Shown here in pieces: positions 45,168 to 56,093 of a stretch of 64,000 bases of DNA. The translations under genes and the position numbers were made by a program. The notes under the pieces are model-generated. The model saw only the letters and a program-made list of their open reading frames with translations, searched no databases and was not told where the DNA came from. Each line of letters starts with the position of its first letter. The stretch's first letter is position 1. This DNA is from Bidens hawaiensis (Eukaryota > Streptophyta > Magnoliopsida > Asterales > Asteraceae): contig JAIQDT010000295.1 of NCBI GenBank assembly GCA_021521415.1, positions 1,364,001 through 1,428,000 of the forward strand, written 5' to 3'.

Positions 45168-47534
45168 TTATATTAATATTTCCTACACTTTTGAGTACTT
45201 TTGGGCCAAACTTTTATTGAATATTATTCTTAATTGGTTCATAAGTGAAGTTTAAAAGTTTTAAAAGACGATGAGCTAAACGAATAACTCAAATTGCTAC
45301 TAATCGTTTCGTTTGCTTATTCATATTTGGTCTTTGTTTAATTTTACACTCTTATTATGTTTTATTTGTTTCTTCATACAATAAGTGAGCTTAATGTGTA
45401 ATAAATTAAAATATGATTTAATTGTGTAAGATGTTAAATGTGGTCTGTGGATTTTTGCAACAAATGTATGATTAGAATTAAAAGGGATGTTCACGAATTG
45501 TGACCTGGAGCTAGCAACAAGATATAAAGTCAAATCTAAATGTTTTTTTTTATTAACCTCCCACCAGGCCTAAAGATACATATTTCGTTGGGCTAATAAC
45601 ACTTGGTAATGGGTTGGGCCACTAAAACGTACAGAATAAGCTAAAGAGAAGGAGGGCAGACGCCAAATCAAAGGAGGCAGCCAAGTAGGAGACGTTAATA
45701 AGTATGGGGGGCAACCTTCGAGGTTGAGTTCGGAACAGAGGAGGAAAGAAACAGAAGCTTACAAGTAGGCATCTCAATTATTATTTTTTTTCTATTATTT
45801 CAATGAACCAAAATATATATTATATCTTTGTTTTGTTGATTGTTATGGTTGGCTAAAATTGGCTAAAATTGTTATTGGTTCATGTTTTGGTAAAGTTTTT
45901 ATTTTATTTGGTTGTGATGCATATGCGTATTTGGTATTAATTTATTATCAATTTATTGTTCCATATGCGTCTTTGTGAATGTCTTTCATGTATGGATGCG
46001 TATTAGGTTACTTCCTGTGTGTTTGTAACTAGTTTATGGTTTACTGTTAACGTATTCCATAGTACCGGTAATTGAGAGTTTTGAGATACCTTATATTCTG
46101 TCACTTGAGAGACCGAGAGGTAATTAAGTGTCGCATGTTTTGGTCTTTTTCGGGTTTGGGTAGTGATTGCACGGGAGTGAGTTACCCTAAATTCCTTTAG
46201 ATTCTTACAAATCCGAATTATAACCGAATTTAATAAGAATACCCCTTTACGCCTTAGGGTGTTTTGTGATTAGAGAGACCTGGAGGTGATTTAATATTTG
46301 GGTACCTTAGCATAGTTAGGTAAGGAGAGACCGAGAGGTGATCCGAACCATTAAACCGTTGAGCTTACATGATATTTAGGGTACTTAGGTATAGTTGGTG
46401 AGGCCGGGAGGTGATCTACCATACTTTAGTTATTCCTTAAGTTTCATATTTTTAGAATACGGTACCAATCATAAATTTAATTCCGAGAGTTTACGAGTTG
46501 ACTAGTAGGATTCCTTACCTAGGTAGTTGTTTCCCCTATTTGAGTTATAAACCGATTTGTTCGTGTCAGTTTTAGTTTAAATATTATTTATTTTATAGTT
46601 AATAATTAAAAAAACAAAAATCAATAAAATCAATTTATTTAAGTTATTAGTCAGAGTCTAGTTTAGGTGTCGCTAGTGTCCTTTGGGATCGATATCCGGA
46701 CTTCATTAGGCTTTACTACGGTTGATAGGTACACTTTCCTGTCTAGTGGTCTAGCATTAGGATAGTCTAGATTTATAAATTTAAAACTAGAGTGTCTACG
46801 TTAGGTTAGATTTTTAATAAACCGTTTTGCACATCAAATAATAATTTTTATGTAGTAATATTAATACTAATAGTAACAAAAATTTGTGAAGTATAAAAAT
46901 AACACCAAAACCGGTCTAAGATGAGACTCGAACCCGTGAACTCTAGTTTAACAACTAAAGTACACACCAACCGAATCAAGATAACAATTTGTTAATTAAA
47001 CTCATAATCAAACCCACAATTGTTAATTTGCCTAATAGTTGTACACAATGTCGTCGGAGATGAAGGCTGCCGAAGACGTGGTGGGTCACCACCACCGTGC
47101 TTCATACTATGTAGCCGGAGCCAAATCCAGCCGCCGGAAAACGAAACAGAGAGAGAGAGAGAGAGGCAGAGAGTGAAAAGAGAGGCAGGGAGAGAAGAGG
47201 GGCGGATAGAGAGAGAATAGAGAGAGAGACGGAGCAAGAGAGAGAGAGAGAGACGGAGCATTGAGAGAGAGAGAGAGAGACGTTGGGGCACAACGGCCTG
47301 CTTTCCGGTCGCCAGAAAAATAATTCAGAGGGGAAAGAAAGGGGTTTTGGGTGCGGAGGTTACCGGAGAACGGAGAGAGGGAAAAAGAGTGGTGGTGTCG
47401 GGGTTACGGGGGGGAGAGGATGGCCGGAATTGCTGTCGCCGGACTCTCGCCAAAATATCGCGGCTGCCGGAAAACGGCAAGGGGGATGGGGTGGCGGCTG
47501 GGTTAGTGTTGTTAGGGTTAGGGTTTTTAGTTAG

Positions 47535-47558
<24 letters not shown>

Positions 47559-47565
<7 letters not shown>

Positions 47566-47905
47566 TGATTTCTTTTGAGAACCGCTTTGAGTTTTAAGAA
47601 CTCGAAAGAACTCAATTTAACAATTTCTTTTTGAATTTTTTTTACACATGTGTAATACGTAAGTGTAAGTGATGTACAAAAAATTACGGTATTTTTTTAC
47701 ACACCGAATCGACTTATTACACATGTGTAACTAACAGTTAAACTTGTGTAATCATCAAAAAATACTTACTCTCTCCCCTGCTTCATTTTTAATTACATTT
47801 AATATCAGCCACATATTTCATGTCATTTAATTAAATGTGTGGTTCAAATTTGAGTTCTTAAAGTTCTTACAACTCAACATGGTTCTCAAAATATCCCTCC
47901 CCTAT
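47559..47905. mobile_element. MITE in the gypsy-2 right LTR
   Basis: The left LTR shows the site without it. Ends: TATAGAATTGATTTCTTTTG and, complemented, TATAGGGGAGGGATATTTTG, both followed by AGAACC. It lies in a TA repeat, so the target duplication is probably TA but cannot be measured. No coding. Superfamily not assigned. Confidence 0.6.
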
Positions 47906-48277
47906 ATATATATATATATGTATGTATATGTATGTATGTATGTATATATTTTAGTTATTTACAGAAAGGTCCTCCAAGTTCTAAATATTATACGAAAGGG
48001 GTATTAAACTTGAGAAATGTTAATATAGATTCGAAAATGGCAAGAATTACCCCTTACAATTTATAAACTAATTTTTGTGTTAAATAAACAACAATTAGTA
48101 CACGCCTACATGACGGGTTTTTGATGAACTAAGTACGTGAAAAATTTAAAGATCGACTTAAATGATTAATAAAATTACCGGGTCGGGTTTACGATACAAT
48201 ACGGGTTTGAAGTATAATTTATTAAAATAAAAAGCGAAAGAAAATCCAAACCCGAATTTGACGAATGTCACATCGAA

Positions 48278-48505
48278 GAACTCGAAATTCGATTCAACTT
48301 GAATTTGAAGGTTCGAATTCGATTTTCAATCATTTAAGTTCGATTAGAAATTAGAATTCAAATTATACATTTTATTTTTATTATATATATATATATACAA
48401 ACACACATATTTATGTAAAGATAAACTATATAAATATTTTGAGTTATAGTGATTAATAATTGAAAGTTTATCACTTTGGCTAATAAATAGTCCAATTGGA
48501 CATTA
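48278..48505. mobile_element. AT-rich hAT-like remnant, left part
   Basis: Repeated ATTCGATT / GAATTCGA words, continuing the style of 50435-50753 across the Harbinger element. Together with 9835-9870 this may be a non-autonomous element split first by gypsy-2 and then by Harbinger. Confidence 0.4.
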
Positions 48506-50431
48506 GACCGTCCGTAGTCATGCGTTATGCATTATAACGCGTTTTTTTTAACGTTATATATACAACACGAGAATTGGCTTCAATATAAAAAAAGAGCCGT
48601 TATATATTACCATTGGAGAGGAATAAAAAAAATTATTTATTTTTTATATATTAAACTGTTTCATCCCAATCAAAACTCATCAAAGTTATAAAAAATCTCT
48701 TTCAACTCTATATTTCATCACACAAAATTCACTATATAAATAGATCATCCATCTATATATAAACGGTTTTTCGGGCCCGACCAACAAGCCGACGACGAGG
48801 CGGAGGAACAGGCGGTTATGAGTGCGATTATGTCCGCGACAACTTATATGAGTTCCTTTACGAGTGCGATTAGCTCTCCACCACCCCCTGTTTCAAAAAG
48901 AGCATATATCGAATGAATTCGTACCAAAGCCAACAACTGGTTGATGGCGGATTACTTCTGCGACTCGCCGAGATACAAGAACCCGAAGACCTTTAGGCGT
49001 CGTTTTCGGATGTCTAAAAATTTGTTTATGCGCATCACCAATGATTTGGAGCGTGAGCTTGATTACTTTAAGCAAAACCCAGATGGTCGAGGGACGCTAG
49101 GATTCATGGCTATTCAGAAGGTTACGTCAGCCGTACGCGTGCTCGCCTACTGAAACACGACCGACATCAACGACGAGTATTTAAAGATGGCCGATAAAAC
49201 AACTCGGGACACCTTGGAGTATTTTGTTATGGTACGTTTTGTTATTTTTTTTAAATAATTTTATCACTTGTTTACTTTAATAATTAATTTTATAAAAGTT
49301 GTGTAAAATATAGGAATATTGAAACTATATGGACCACATTATTTGAGAGAGCCCAACTGTAACGATCTACAACGTCTTTACGAGGCACATACAAGGGTGC
49401 ATGGTTTCCGCGGCATGATAGGGAGTGTAGTGCATTGGGAATGGGCTAATTGTCCAACTGCATGGCGAGGTCAATTCACACGAGGTGACCAAAAAGGACC
49501 AACGGTTAGCCTTCAAGCGATTTCTTCATACGACCTTTGGATTTGGTTGACATTCTTTGGTGTTCCCGATTCCAACAATGACATAACCGTCTTAGAGCAG
49601 TCTCCTGTGATGTAGAGTTACATATCTGGGACCGTTCCCGTTGCTTCGTTTTGGGCTAACGATAACTTCTACCATCATGGGTACTATCTGGGTGATGGAA
49701 TACATCAAGAGTATGCGATAATCGTTAAACCATTTAGAGACCCGATGGATGAAAAATGGCAGTATTTTAAGAAAGTGCAAGAGTCTGCGAGAAATGATAT
49801 CGAGAGGTGTTTTGGAGTTCTTCAACAACGATGACATTTTGTTAAATATCCTTGTCGTCTATGTTCTTTAGAAAGAATGAAATGTGCTATGTATGCGTGT
49901 ATCAAAATGCATAACATGATCATCGAGGACAAGCGAAGAGCAACATGTCCAACTTTCATACCGGACCCGGATCCACCACAGACTGCGGCAAGTATGGAGC
50001 AAAGACTCGAAAACTCAGATTCCGTGCGGTCAAGAGAGATACATAACACACTAAAGGAGGATTTGATCCAACATCTTTGGATGTATCGGCCTTTTCCTGG
50101 TGAAAACGATGATGAAGACAACGACGACGACGATGGCGAAGAAGATGAAGACGAAGAGGGCAACGACGACAACGACGAAGACGAAGAGGACGAAGACGGC
50201 AAAGACGACGAGGACGAGTAGTTTTTTTTATTTTAATATTATTGTTATTTGATTATTCTTATTAAAAAATAAAAAACAAAAAGTGTAAAAGTGACTGGGC
50301 GCCACGTGGCGCATAACGCCTGGGGGTGGAGAGTTTTGACTACACCATGTTTTTGTAAAAAACCATAACTCTGACTGGGCGCCATGTGGCGCATAATGCC
50401 TGGAAGTGGAGAGTTATAACTACTCATGGTC
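48506..50431 (+). mobile_element. PIF/Harbinger DNA transposon, decayed
   Basis: 1926 bp, flanked by TTA (48503-48505 and 50432-50434), the usual Harbinger target. Ends: GACCGTCCGTAGTCAT and, complemented, GACCATGAGTAGTTAT. Near the right end a GCGCCA[CT]GTGGCGCATAA palindromic repeat occurs twice (about 50300 and 50380). Contains one transposase pseudogene; no second (Myb-like) Harbinger ORF is seen. Confidence 0.85.
48785..50221 (+). pseudogene. PIF/Harbinger transposase (DDE_Tnp_4-like), broken
   Basis: One frame throughout. Stops: TGA near 48914, TGA at 49151-49153, TAG at 49613-49615 and TGA near 49832, plus a stop-rich AT stretch at about 49232-49313 bounded by GT..AG, probably an intron. 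Domain order: Ala/Glu-rich start; helix-turn-helix-like FRRRFRMSKNLFMRI; then GMIGSVVHWEWANCPTAW, where the family has an Asp before HWEW that is missing here; LWIWLTFFGVPDSNNDITVL with the second Asp; GYYLGDGIHQEYA; RNDIERCFGVLQ; and an acidic C-terminal tail (50108-50217, Asp/Glu/Asn only). The missing Asp and the stops make it inactive. Confidence 0.85.
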
Positions 50432-50434
50432 TTA

Positions 50435-50753
50435 GCGTTTTGAATATTTAGTATGTGATAACTTTAAAGTTCAAATGATTTATTAAATTTATGGATTTGT
50501 ATTTCTTTTTGTTAAGAAACTCAAATTTGTAGTAGTCTTGAAATTGAAATACATTTTTTAACTGAATTCGCATCGATTCGATTCGATTCGAATTCGAACT
50601 TAATTCTTGAATCGAATCAATTTTGAATTAGTTATTCTGAATTAAAATTGAATCGAATCGAATTTGTTATTTCTAATTCGAATCCAGCTTTAAAATTTTA
50701 AATTTTGAATAATTCGATTCGAATATTCAAAATTCGATTCGTTGAACACCCTA
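50435..50753. mobile_element. AT-rich hAT-like remnant, right part
   Basis: Dense ATTCGATTCGAATTCGA words, ending GTTGAACACCCTA, the complement of a hAT-like TAGGGTGTTCAAC end. No matching 8-bp duplication was found at the presumed left end. Confidence 0.4.
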
Positions 50754-51370
50754 CCCACAAATCACAACCGAAGATTGTCATATGGTTGATGTTCTTGGCT
50801 TCTTGCGTTGACAATTTCACGTGTAAGGATCTCTAGGCCAGAAACAAAGCAGGATATTTGGTCAATTAGTCATACTAATCCTGTTCCACAAGAACATTTT
50901 TCTAACATCTAGACGAAGGGTTTATGTACAACATTTTGATGGTATGATTTTGTTTATGAGGTAGATAATCTAGGTAGTCTTGTAACCTTTATGCAATTTT
51001 TGTTCATTAACCAAACTTGAAGAGAATATGAGAATCTGTGTGTACGTGTGAACGAACAAATACATGAACATGTGTATAATCGTATACCATACGTGTACCC
51101 ACTACTCAAACCATCGTACATTAGCGGCAAAACATTCATTTTTCTTTTATCCTTGTATGATAACATAATTTATCAAATCACTAATTTTTAGGTTTCATTT
51201 TTAAAATTTATTGGGTACTAAAGTTATTTAAGATACAACTTTACAATCAAGTATGTGGGTACTAAAGTTATTTAAGATACAACTTTACAATCAAGTATGA
51301 TACCAACGTTACAATACCCCGTCCGAAACTCATCCCATTTCCACTCTTATATACATTGGGTCCTCCCTAA
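50754..51370. other. unassigned sequence with a 44-bp tandem duplication
   Basis: No gene recognised. Units 51212-51255 and 51256-51299 (TGGGTACTAAAGTTATTTAA ... CAAGTATG) are identical by eye. Confidence 0.7.
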
Positions 51371-51604
51371 TCTATATCTATATTATTATATTATTAAGCG
51401 TAACTGATGGACGAAAGACTCATTTCACAATTAGAGCACGAGGATGCAAAAGTCATTTCATAAATGGGTAGAAAAAGTAATTTTCTAATACATCGTTTTG
51501 TGTTTCATGCATCTCGTACAAGTTTATAAAGCATCATGTTTTGTGTATTTACTCTTGTATCCTTTGTGTTTATATATTTATGGTGCCATCAATTAAATAA
51601 CAAC

Positions 51605-51636
<32 letters not shown>

Positions 51637-52575
51637 GATGGGCAGCCATTACTATTGGAGTATTATTTTTAGGCCATTTGTATTATTATATTTATTAGGG
51701 TTTATTAATTATTATAACCGCGTCTACTCCTTTTCCTAACCCATCTTCATTTCACATGGTCATCTTAATTCAATCGGCGCTCCCCCACCTTCACTACGAC
51801 CACCATGATTTCAGCCGTTACACACATGAACATTGACGAATTGAAGACTCCAATCATACCTTCCGGCTGTTACAAGGAGTAAAAACTGAGATGAGCAATC
51901 AAACACTCCAATTAATTGGTAATTGAATGTTATTTAATGCGCATAAGTGATGGACGAAAGAGTCATCTCACAATTAGAGCACGAGGATACAAACGTCATT
52001 TCATAAATGGGTTGAAAAAGTAATTTGCCAATACATCGGTTTGCGCTTTATGCATCTCGTACAAGTTTATAAGTTACTCTTGTATCCTTTGTGTTTATAT
52101 ATTTATGGTGCCATCAATTCAATTATTATTATATTTATTATTATTATTATTATTAGACGGGCATCCATTAATAATTTGGTTGTGGTTCAATGGTAGAGCA
52201 CTCATTTTACTAGTGAGAGGCATGGAGTTCAAACCTCACTATCACCAATTTATATGAGAGATATGAGGGATGACCCTGGCTTGCCAGGGTTCGAGTCCTG
52301 ACCTCACCCGGTTTTACCGGCTCCTCGCTGTCGTGCCAAATGGCGGGCGTGGGGGTCGGGTTTTATCCGGTGAATCCCTCAATAGGTGGACCACTAAGGG
52401 CTCCGTCTGTCCGGACTAGTGGCCGGCTCGGGTCACCTTTAGCCAATGGGGGCCGCGTACGGAGTATCCGACGTTACTTAGTTGGTCATTAAAAAAAAAG
52501 ACGGGCAGCCATTAGTATTAGAGTATTATTTAGAGGCCATTTGTATTATTATATTTATTAGGGTTTATTAATTAT
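51371..52575 (+). mobile_element. 5' end of a second Helitron of the same family, partly duplicated
   Basis: Starts TCTATATCTATATTATTATA after an A, and the first 200 bp match the 5' end of the Helitron at 18633 (minus). The segment beginning about 51412 is repeated from about 51936 (GATGGACGAAAGAGTCAT, TCGTACAAGTTTATAA, TATTTATGGTGCCATCAATT). The second copy is broken by a SINE and then by the gypsy-type element at 52576. No CTAG/hairpin 3' end is found in the window. Confidence 0.7.
52174..52499 (+). mobile_element. tRNA-derived SINE, possibly dimeric
   Basis: Flanked by an 18-bp duplication, GACGGGCATCCATTAATA (52156-52173) and GACGGGCAGCCATTAGTA (52500-52517), with a 9-A tail at 52491-52499. 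Pol III A box TGGTTCAATGG (52183-52193) and B box GAGTTCAAACC (52225-52235) are spaced as in a tRNA, and the intervening anticodon-like arm CTCAT/GTGAG can pair. A second, perfect B box, GGTTCGAGTCC, is at 52288-52298. It is a retroposed copy, not a functional tRNA gene. Confidence 0.8.
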
Positions 52576-54442
52576 TGTAACATCCCGAATTTTATAAGAA
52601 TAAATAAAACGGTTCTATGATTTAAAAACGAGCGTCAATATTTAATTAAAGATTAAATAAAGAAAGAGATATGGACTTGGACTAATTAAGATGAATTAAG
52701 GGAATGAGCCTTAGGTCCATAGGCTTTAAGGGGTATAAATATCCACTTAAACCATCCTAAAACACTAACTATCATTCCAATCTTTCATAATTCCCTACAC
52801 ACTCAAAAACACACACCTACACACATATATGCGGCCGTGAGATTGAGCGAAGTTAAGGATCGATTACACGCTAGTTCAAGAAGATCTTTAATACACGAGA
52901 TAAATACAAGATCGATAGCCCAAGCTCGTAGAGGTATGTCGTTTACCTTTAAGGTTTACATTTTTATAAGCATTTAGCCTCGAAACATAGAACGAGAATG
53001 GATCGGTATGAACGAAACGTAAAGATGTAAAACTTGATGATAAAACAAACCTAATGAACCTGTAAACATAAACGGCTCGTTTAGGATAAAAGCGTAGTTA
53101 TGTTACTAAACGTTTTAAAGCCTAAAGGTCCATATCGGAGGGTTACCGGCTGAAACGGAGGTGGTTATGGAGGTTAAGGTCAAACAGGGGCTGCTACTGG
53201 GCAACTTCGCCTGCAGCTAAACCATGCGTAAGTTCGCCAGATGAGAACTTCGCTAAGTTGTAAGTTCGCCTAGATGTGAACTTCGCTAGTCGTAAGTTCG
53301 CCTAGATGAGAACTTCGCAAAGTTGTAAGTTCGCCTAGATGTGAGCTTCACTAGTCATAAGTTCGCCAAGCTGTGAACTTCGCCTTATGCAAGTTCGCTT
53401 ACTTAAGTTCGTTGAACACTTAACTTCGCCAAGATTAAATTCGCTTAACACTAAGTTAAAGTAACCTGATACGGTAGGACTAGTTTTGATATGTGTAACC
53501 TATATACAGTTAGCAGAGCACAGTTAAAGAGAGGAATCATGATAAACGGAGAAAGGAACCGACTTCAAGTGAGTTTCTAGCCCCATTTTCCTTGTTATGT
53601 TTTCGGGGCTGTGTGCATACTCGATGTGAAGTGTGAATACACTTACCTTAAGTGGTAAGTGTATGCTATAGATGTCATATAAGTAGCTAATAAATAATGC
53701 TTGCTGGTGCGTGAACGATCTTCAGATATTGCACGTATCGCCAAGGATAGTGACTGTCAAGTGGTCATTAGTGTGTATGATTGTTGATGTGACTTGCTTA
53801 TTATGTAAATAATGTGCGGATAGGAAGTGGGTTTTAGACAAGTAGAAGTATAGTGTGATAGAAGTGGATAGGGGTCTAGTAATAGAGTTAGGGGCATAAC
53901 GTGAGCACGTGGTAGAGTGAGTATGCGTGCCTTCGTTATTAAAGTGGCATAAGTGGCATAAAGTGGCACAAGTGGCATAAGTGGCTAAGCTGTAGGGGTA
54001 CTTTAGTGGCTAAGCTGTAGGGGTAATTAAGTGGCTAAGCTGTAAGGGTAATTAAGTGGTTAAGCAGTAACAGGTTTAGACAGTGGACTATGCGTCTTCG
54101 GACACGTACGTAAATGCATGTAGTGGTTGCATGATAAGTTGCTTGATTAACTAGAACTCACTCAGCGTAGCTGACTTTTAGTATGCACGCATGTGAGCTG
54201 ATTATAGAGTTAGCATGTGGATGGCACATGGCATGGATTGAACGGCTGGCATCTGAAGAAAGAAGAAAAGTTGTTTTAAATATAAAGTTTTGTGTTATGG
54301 TATCAAAGAAAAGATTTAATGTTTTGTAACAAATGATTGATGTTTTATATTCCACGAAAAGTTTTAATAAACTCTGATTTGCAGAACTATGTTTATGAGT
54401 AAATCCGACGTTAAAGTGAGGAACCGGGAACGTGGCCTTACA
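52576..54442 (+). repeat. 5' LTR of the gypsy-type element
   Basis: 1867 bp. TATA-like TATAAAT at 52734-52740. A block of alternating AAGTTCGCC / GAACTTCGC words lies at 53199-53450, followed by CTATATACAG at about 53500. AAGTGGCATAAGTGGCTAAG minisatellite at 53940-54062. Compared with the 3' LTR it lacks about 73 bp (the segment at 56647-56720). Confidence 0.85.
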
Positions 54443-54854
54443 AGTTGGTATCAGAGCATAAGTTCGAGAGATATAAGCATCCTACATGCTTAGACTCGAA
54501 CAGAAAATGGTACTTAAGTAATAAAAGAAAGAATATGCCAGTTCAAGATAGCCATGTGTCACTCAAGCAAGCTCAGTAACGGTAAAGTATGTTAAATAAT
54601 GTATAAGGATGTTCGCTTAATTGTTAAAGTAAGGATATGTGAAGCTTAGGGATAGGATTAATCGATTGTTTGATTGATTAACTGTTTTGCGTTAGAAATT
54701 AGCACAAAGGAAATCATAAAAGGAAGTATGTAGGACCTGAGGAGTAATGCAAATAGTTAATTACACTTGATCAACGTCATTAACTACTTACCTTACAAAT
54801 CATGTGCGAAATAATTCCCGGAGTGATGACGTTTGTGTTTTCCAATAGAATACA

Positions 54855-55631
54855 ATGGCTGGAGCAAGAAGGTTTGTTGGTAAGGGAGGTCACACTGGAC
54901 GTCCTCGTGGACTACGCGTTGTCCGAGAACCTTCTGAAGAACTAGTTACTACCACGAGAAAGGAGAAAAGTGAAACTATGCAAGGACCAAGCAGCGATGA
55001 AGGGTATCAGCTGGATCCTGTTGTTCAATTTGCCATTTCTTACGCTGTAGCTGCTGCAGAGAAGAAATTTAGTACTGACAAGTCTGCTGAAAACCATGCA
55101 AGGGCCACTGAGGAGGCAGGGGAAGACGGTAAGAAGGGTTATGATGATAAGGGAGGAGCGAAAGGAACCAAAAGATATGCAGATGTCGTGGAGTATGCGG
55201 GGAAAAAGATACCAAAGGTCGCGGGGAGGGAAACATGCAAAGTGTGCGGGAAGATGCACATGGGAGAATGCAAGGCTGGTTCAAACCAGTGCTACCGATG
55301 CGGGAAGAAGGGACACATAACTCGTGATTGCACCGAGGACCAGAAATGTTACAGGTGTGGTTAGTCGGGTCACTTAGCTAAAGATTGTGGGGGAGCAATA
55401 ACGGTGGAAGGAACAAGGAGAGGTGAGTACTCGATATGTGGAAAATGTGGGAAGAAACACTCGGGAGAGTGCATAGTGGGACTAGGTGTGTGCTTCAGGT
55501 GTGGAAAAGTAGGACATCTCTCTTGGGAGTGTAAGGATCACCATAGGTGTCACAACTGTGGAGGGCTTGGACACCTAGCAAGGGACTGCAGAAAACCGAA
55601 TGAAGGGCGTGAAGCGGAGAAGAATGCTTGA
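54855..55631 (+). pseudogene. six-zinc-knuckle gag-like ORF, one in-frame stop
   Basis: ATG at 54855, stop at 55629-55631, 259 codons with one in-frame TAG at 55362-55364. The first ~125 residues are charged and Gly-rich with no capsid domain visible. Then six CCHC knuckles in two sets of three: CKVCGKMHMGEC, CYRCGKKGHITRDC and CYRCG-stop-SGHLAKDC; then CGKCGKKHSGEC, CFRCGKVGHLSWEC and CHNCGGLGHLARDC. In each set the first is short (C-X2-C-X3-H-X3-C) and the next two are standard (X4/X4). It would bind nucleic acid, perhaps aiding packaging by a helper element. It lies 400 bp after the primer site and is the only gene of the element. Confidence 0.75.
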
Positions 55632-56093
55632 GGTTTAACAGTTTCCTCTGCATGCTTGGAAAAGATCATTCAAGAAGGCTAGCTACTAGCCATAAGTTTA
55701 TTTTATGTTATGTTTGACTTATTAATGGCTCTATGCGTGTTATTTTATATTGAGGTTTAGACTGGTGTTTATTAATTATGATATGAACTGTTTTGAATGC
55801 ATGTGGGTTATGATAAATAGATGTGTTGAATTAGAGCGTCATGTTAAGAGTTAGCGTTATGGTATAAAACAATATTTCTTGGGAAGACGAGACTCGGTAC
55901 ATCGAGGGCCTCATGGACAAGCTGCCTTAATAGCTAAAACACAGGATCACCGCTCGATGACTGCAAGTCAGGAGTAAGAAGGATGACCCATAAAGCGGAA
56001 GCGATTCAACAAAGCGTGTAAATATAATAAGCGTTCCTTTTACAAAGAATAAGTTAGGTTTCGGGGACGAAACCTCTTTAAGGGGGGAAGACT
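55632..56093 (+). other. 3' non-coding region and polypurine tract
   Basis: No gene. The inverted repeat GGTTTCG/CGAAACC precedes CTCTTTAAGGGGGGAAG, which abuts the 3' LTR. Confidence 0.7.

Larger units (their letters stand above)
25884..46836 (+). mobile_element. Tat/Athila-like non-autonomous LTR retrotransposon
   Basis: LTRs run from TGATGTG (the 5' copy begins CGATGTG) to CACATCA, an inverted 7-bp terminus. Flanking duplication is AATAA (25879-25883 and 46837-46841); the empty site survives in the left gypsy-2 LTR (about 18935). The primer site TTTTTGGCACCGTTGACGGGG is of the type seen in Athila/Ogre elements, and the 3' internal sequence ATTGAGGACAATGTGACATT followed by AAGTGTGGGGATGGG is also typical. 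The internal region is only 2.7 kb with a gag-like remnant, so the element needed enzymes in trans. Confidence 0.85.
30361..46836 (+). repeat. 3' LTR of the Tat/Athila-like element, interrupted by copia-2
   Basis: The first 31 bp (TGATGTGGTC to TTATTATA) lie at 30361-30391 and the rest at 45173-46836. The joined parts match the 5' LTR. Confidence 0.85.
9871..48272 (-). mobile_element. gypsy-2: non-coding Ty3/gypsy-type element holding all nested insertions
   Basis: Both termini are TGTCACA-type (plus strand TGTCACACC...GAATG[CT]CACA) and the whole is flanked by TCGAA at 9866-9870 and 48273-48277. Left LTR 9871-19974, internal 19975-24518, right LTR 24519-48272. Sense is minus: next to the left LTR is a gypsy-like 3' end whose complement reads TTTCGGGACGAAATTTC before a G-rich tract. 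With nested elements removed the LTRs are about 2.5-2.8 kb, and the 4.5-kb internal region has no recognisable gag or pol, so this is a large non-autonomous derivative. Confidence 0.85.
24519..48272 (-). repeat. 5' LTR of gypsy-2, interrupted by the Tat/Athila-like element and a MITE
   Basis: LTR sequence at 24519-25883 and 46842-48272. Matches the left LTR except for a deletion of about 350 bp near 24765, a 170-bp tandem duplication at 25714-25883 and a MITE at 47559-47905. Confidence 0.8.

Noticed and set aside
52183..52250. tRNA gene (Val-like anticodon TAC in the loop)
   Set aside because: It is the head of a SINE with target repeats and an A tail, and the acceptor stem does not close well.
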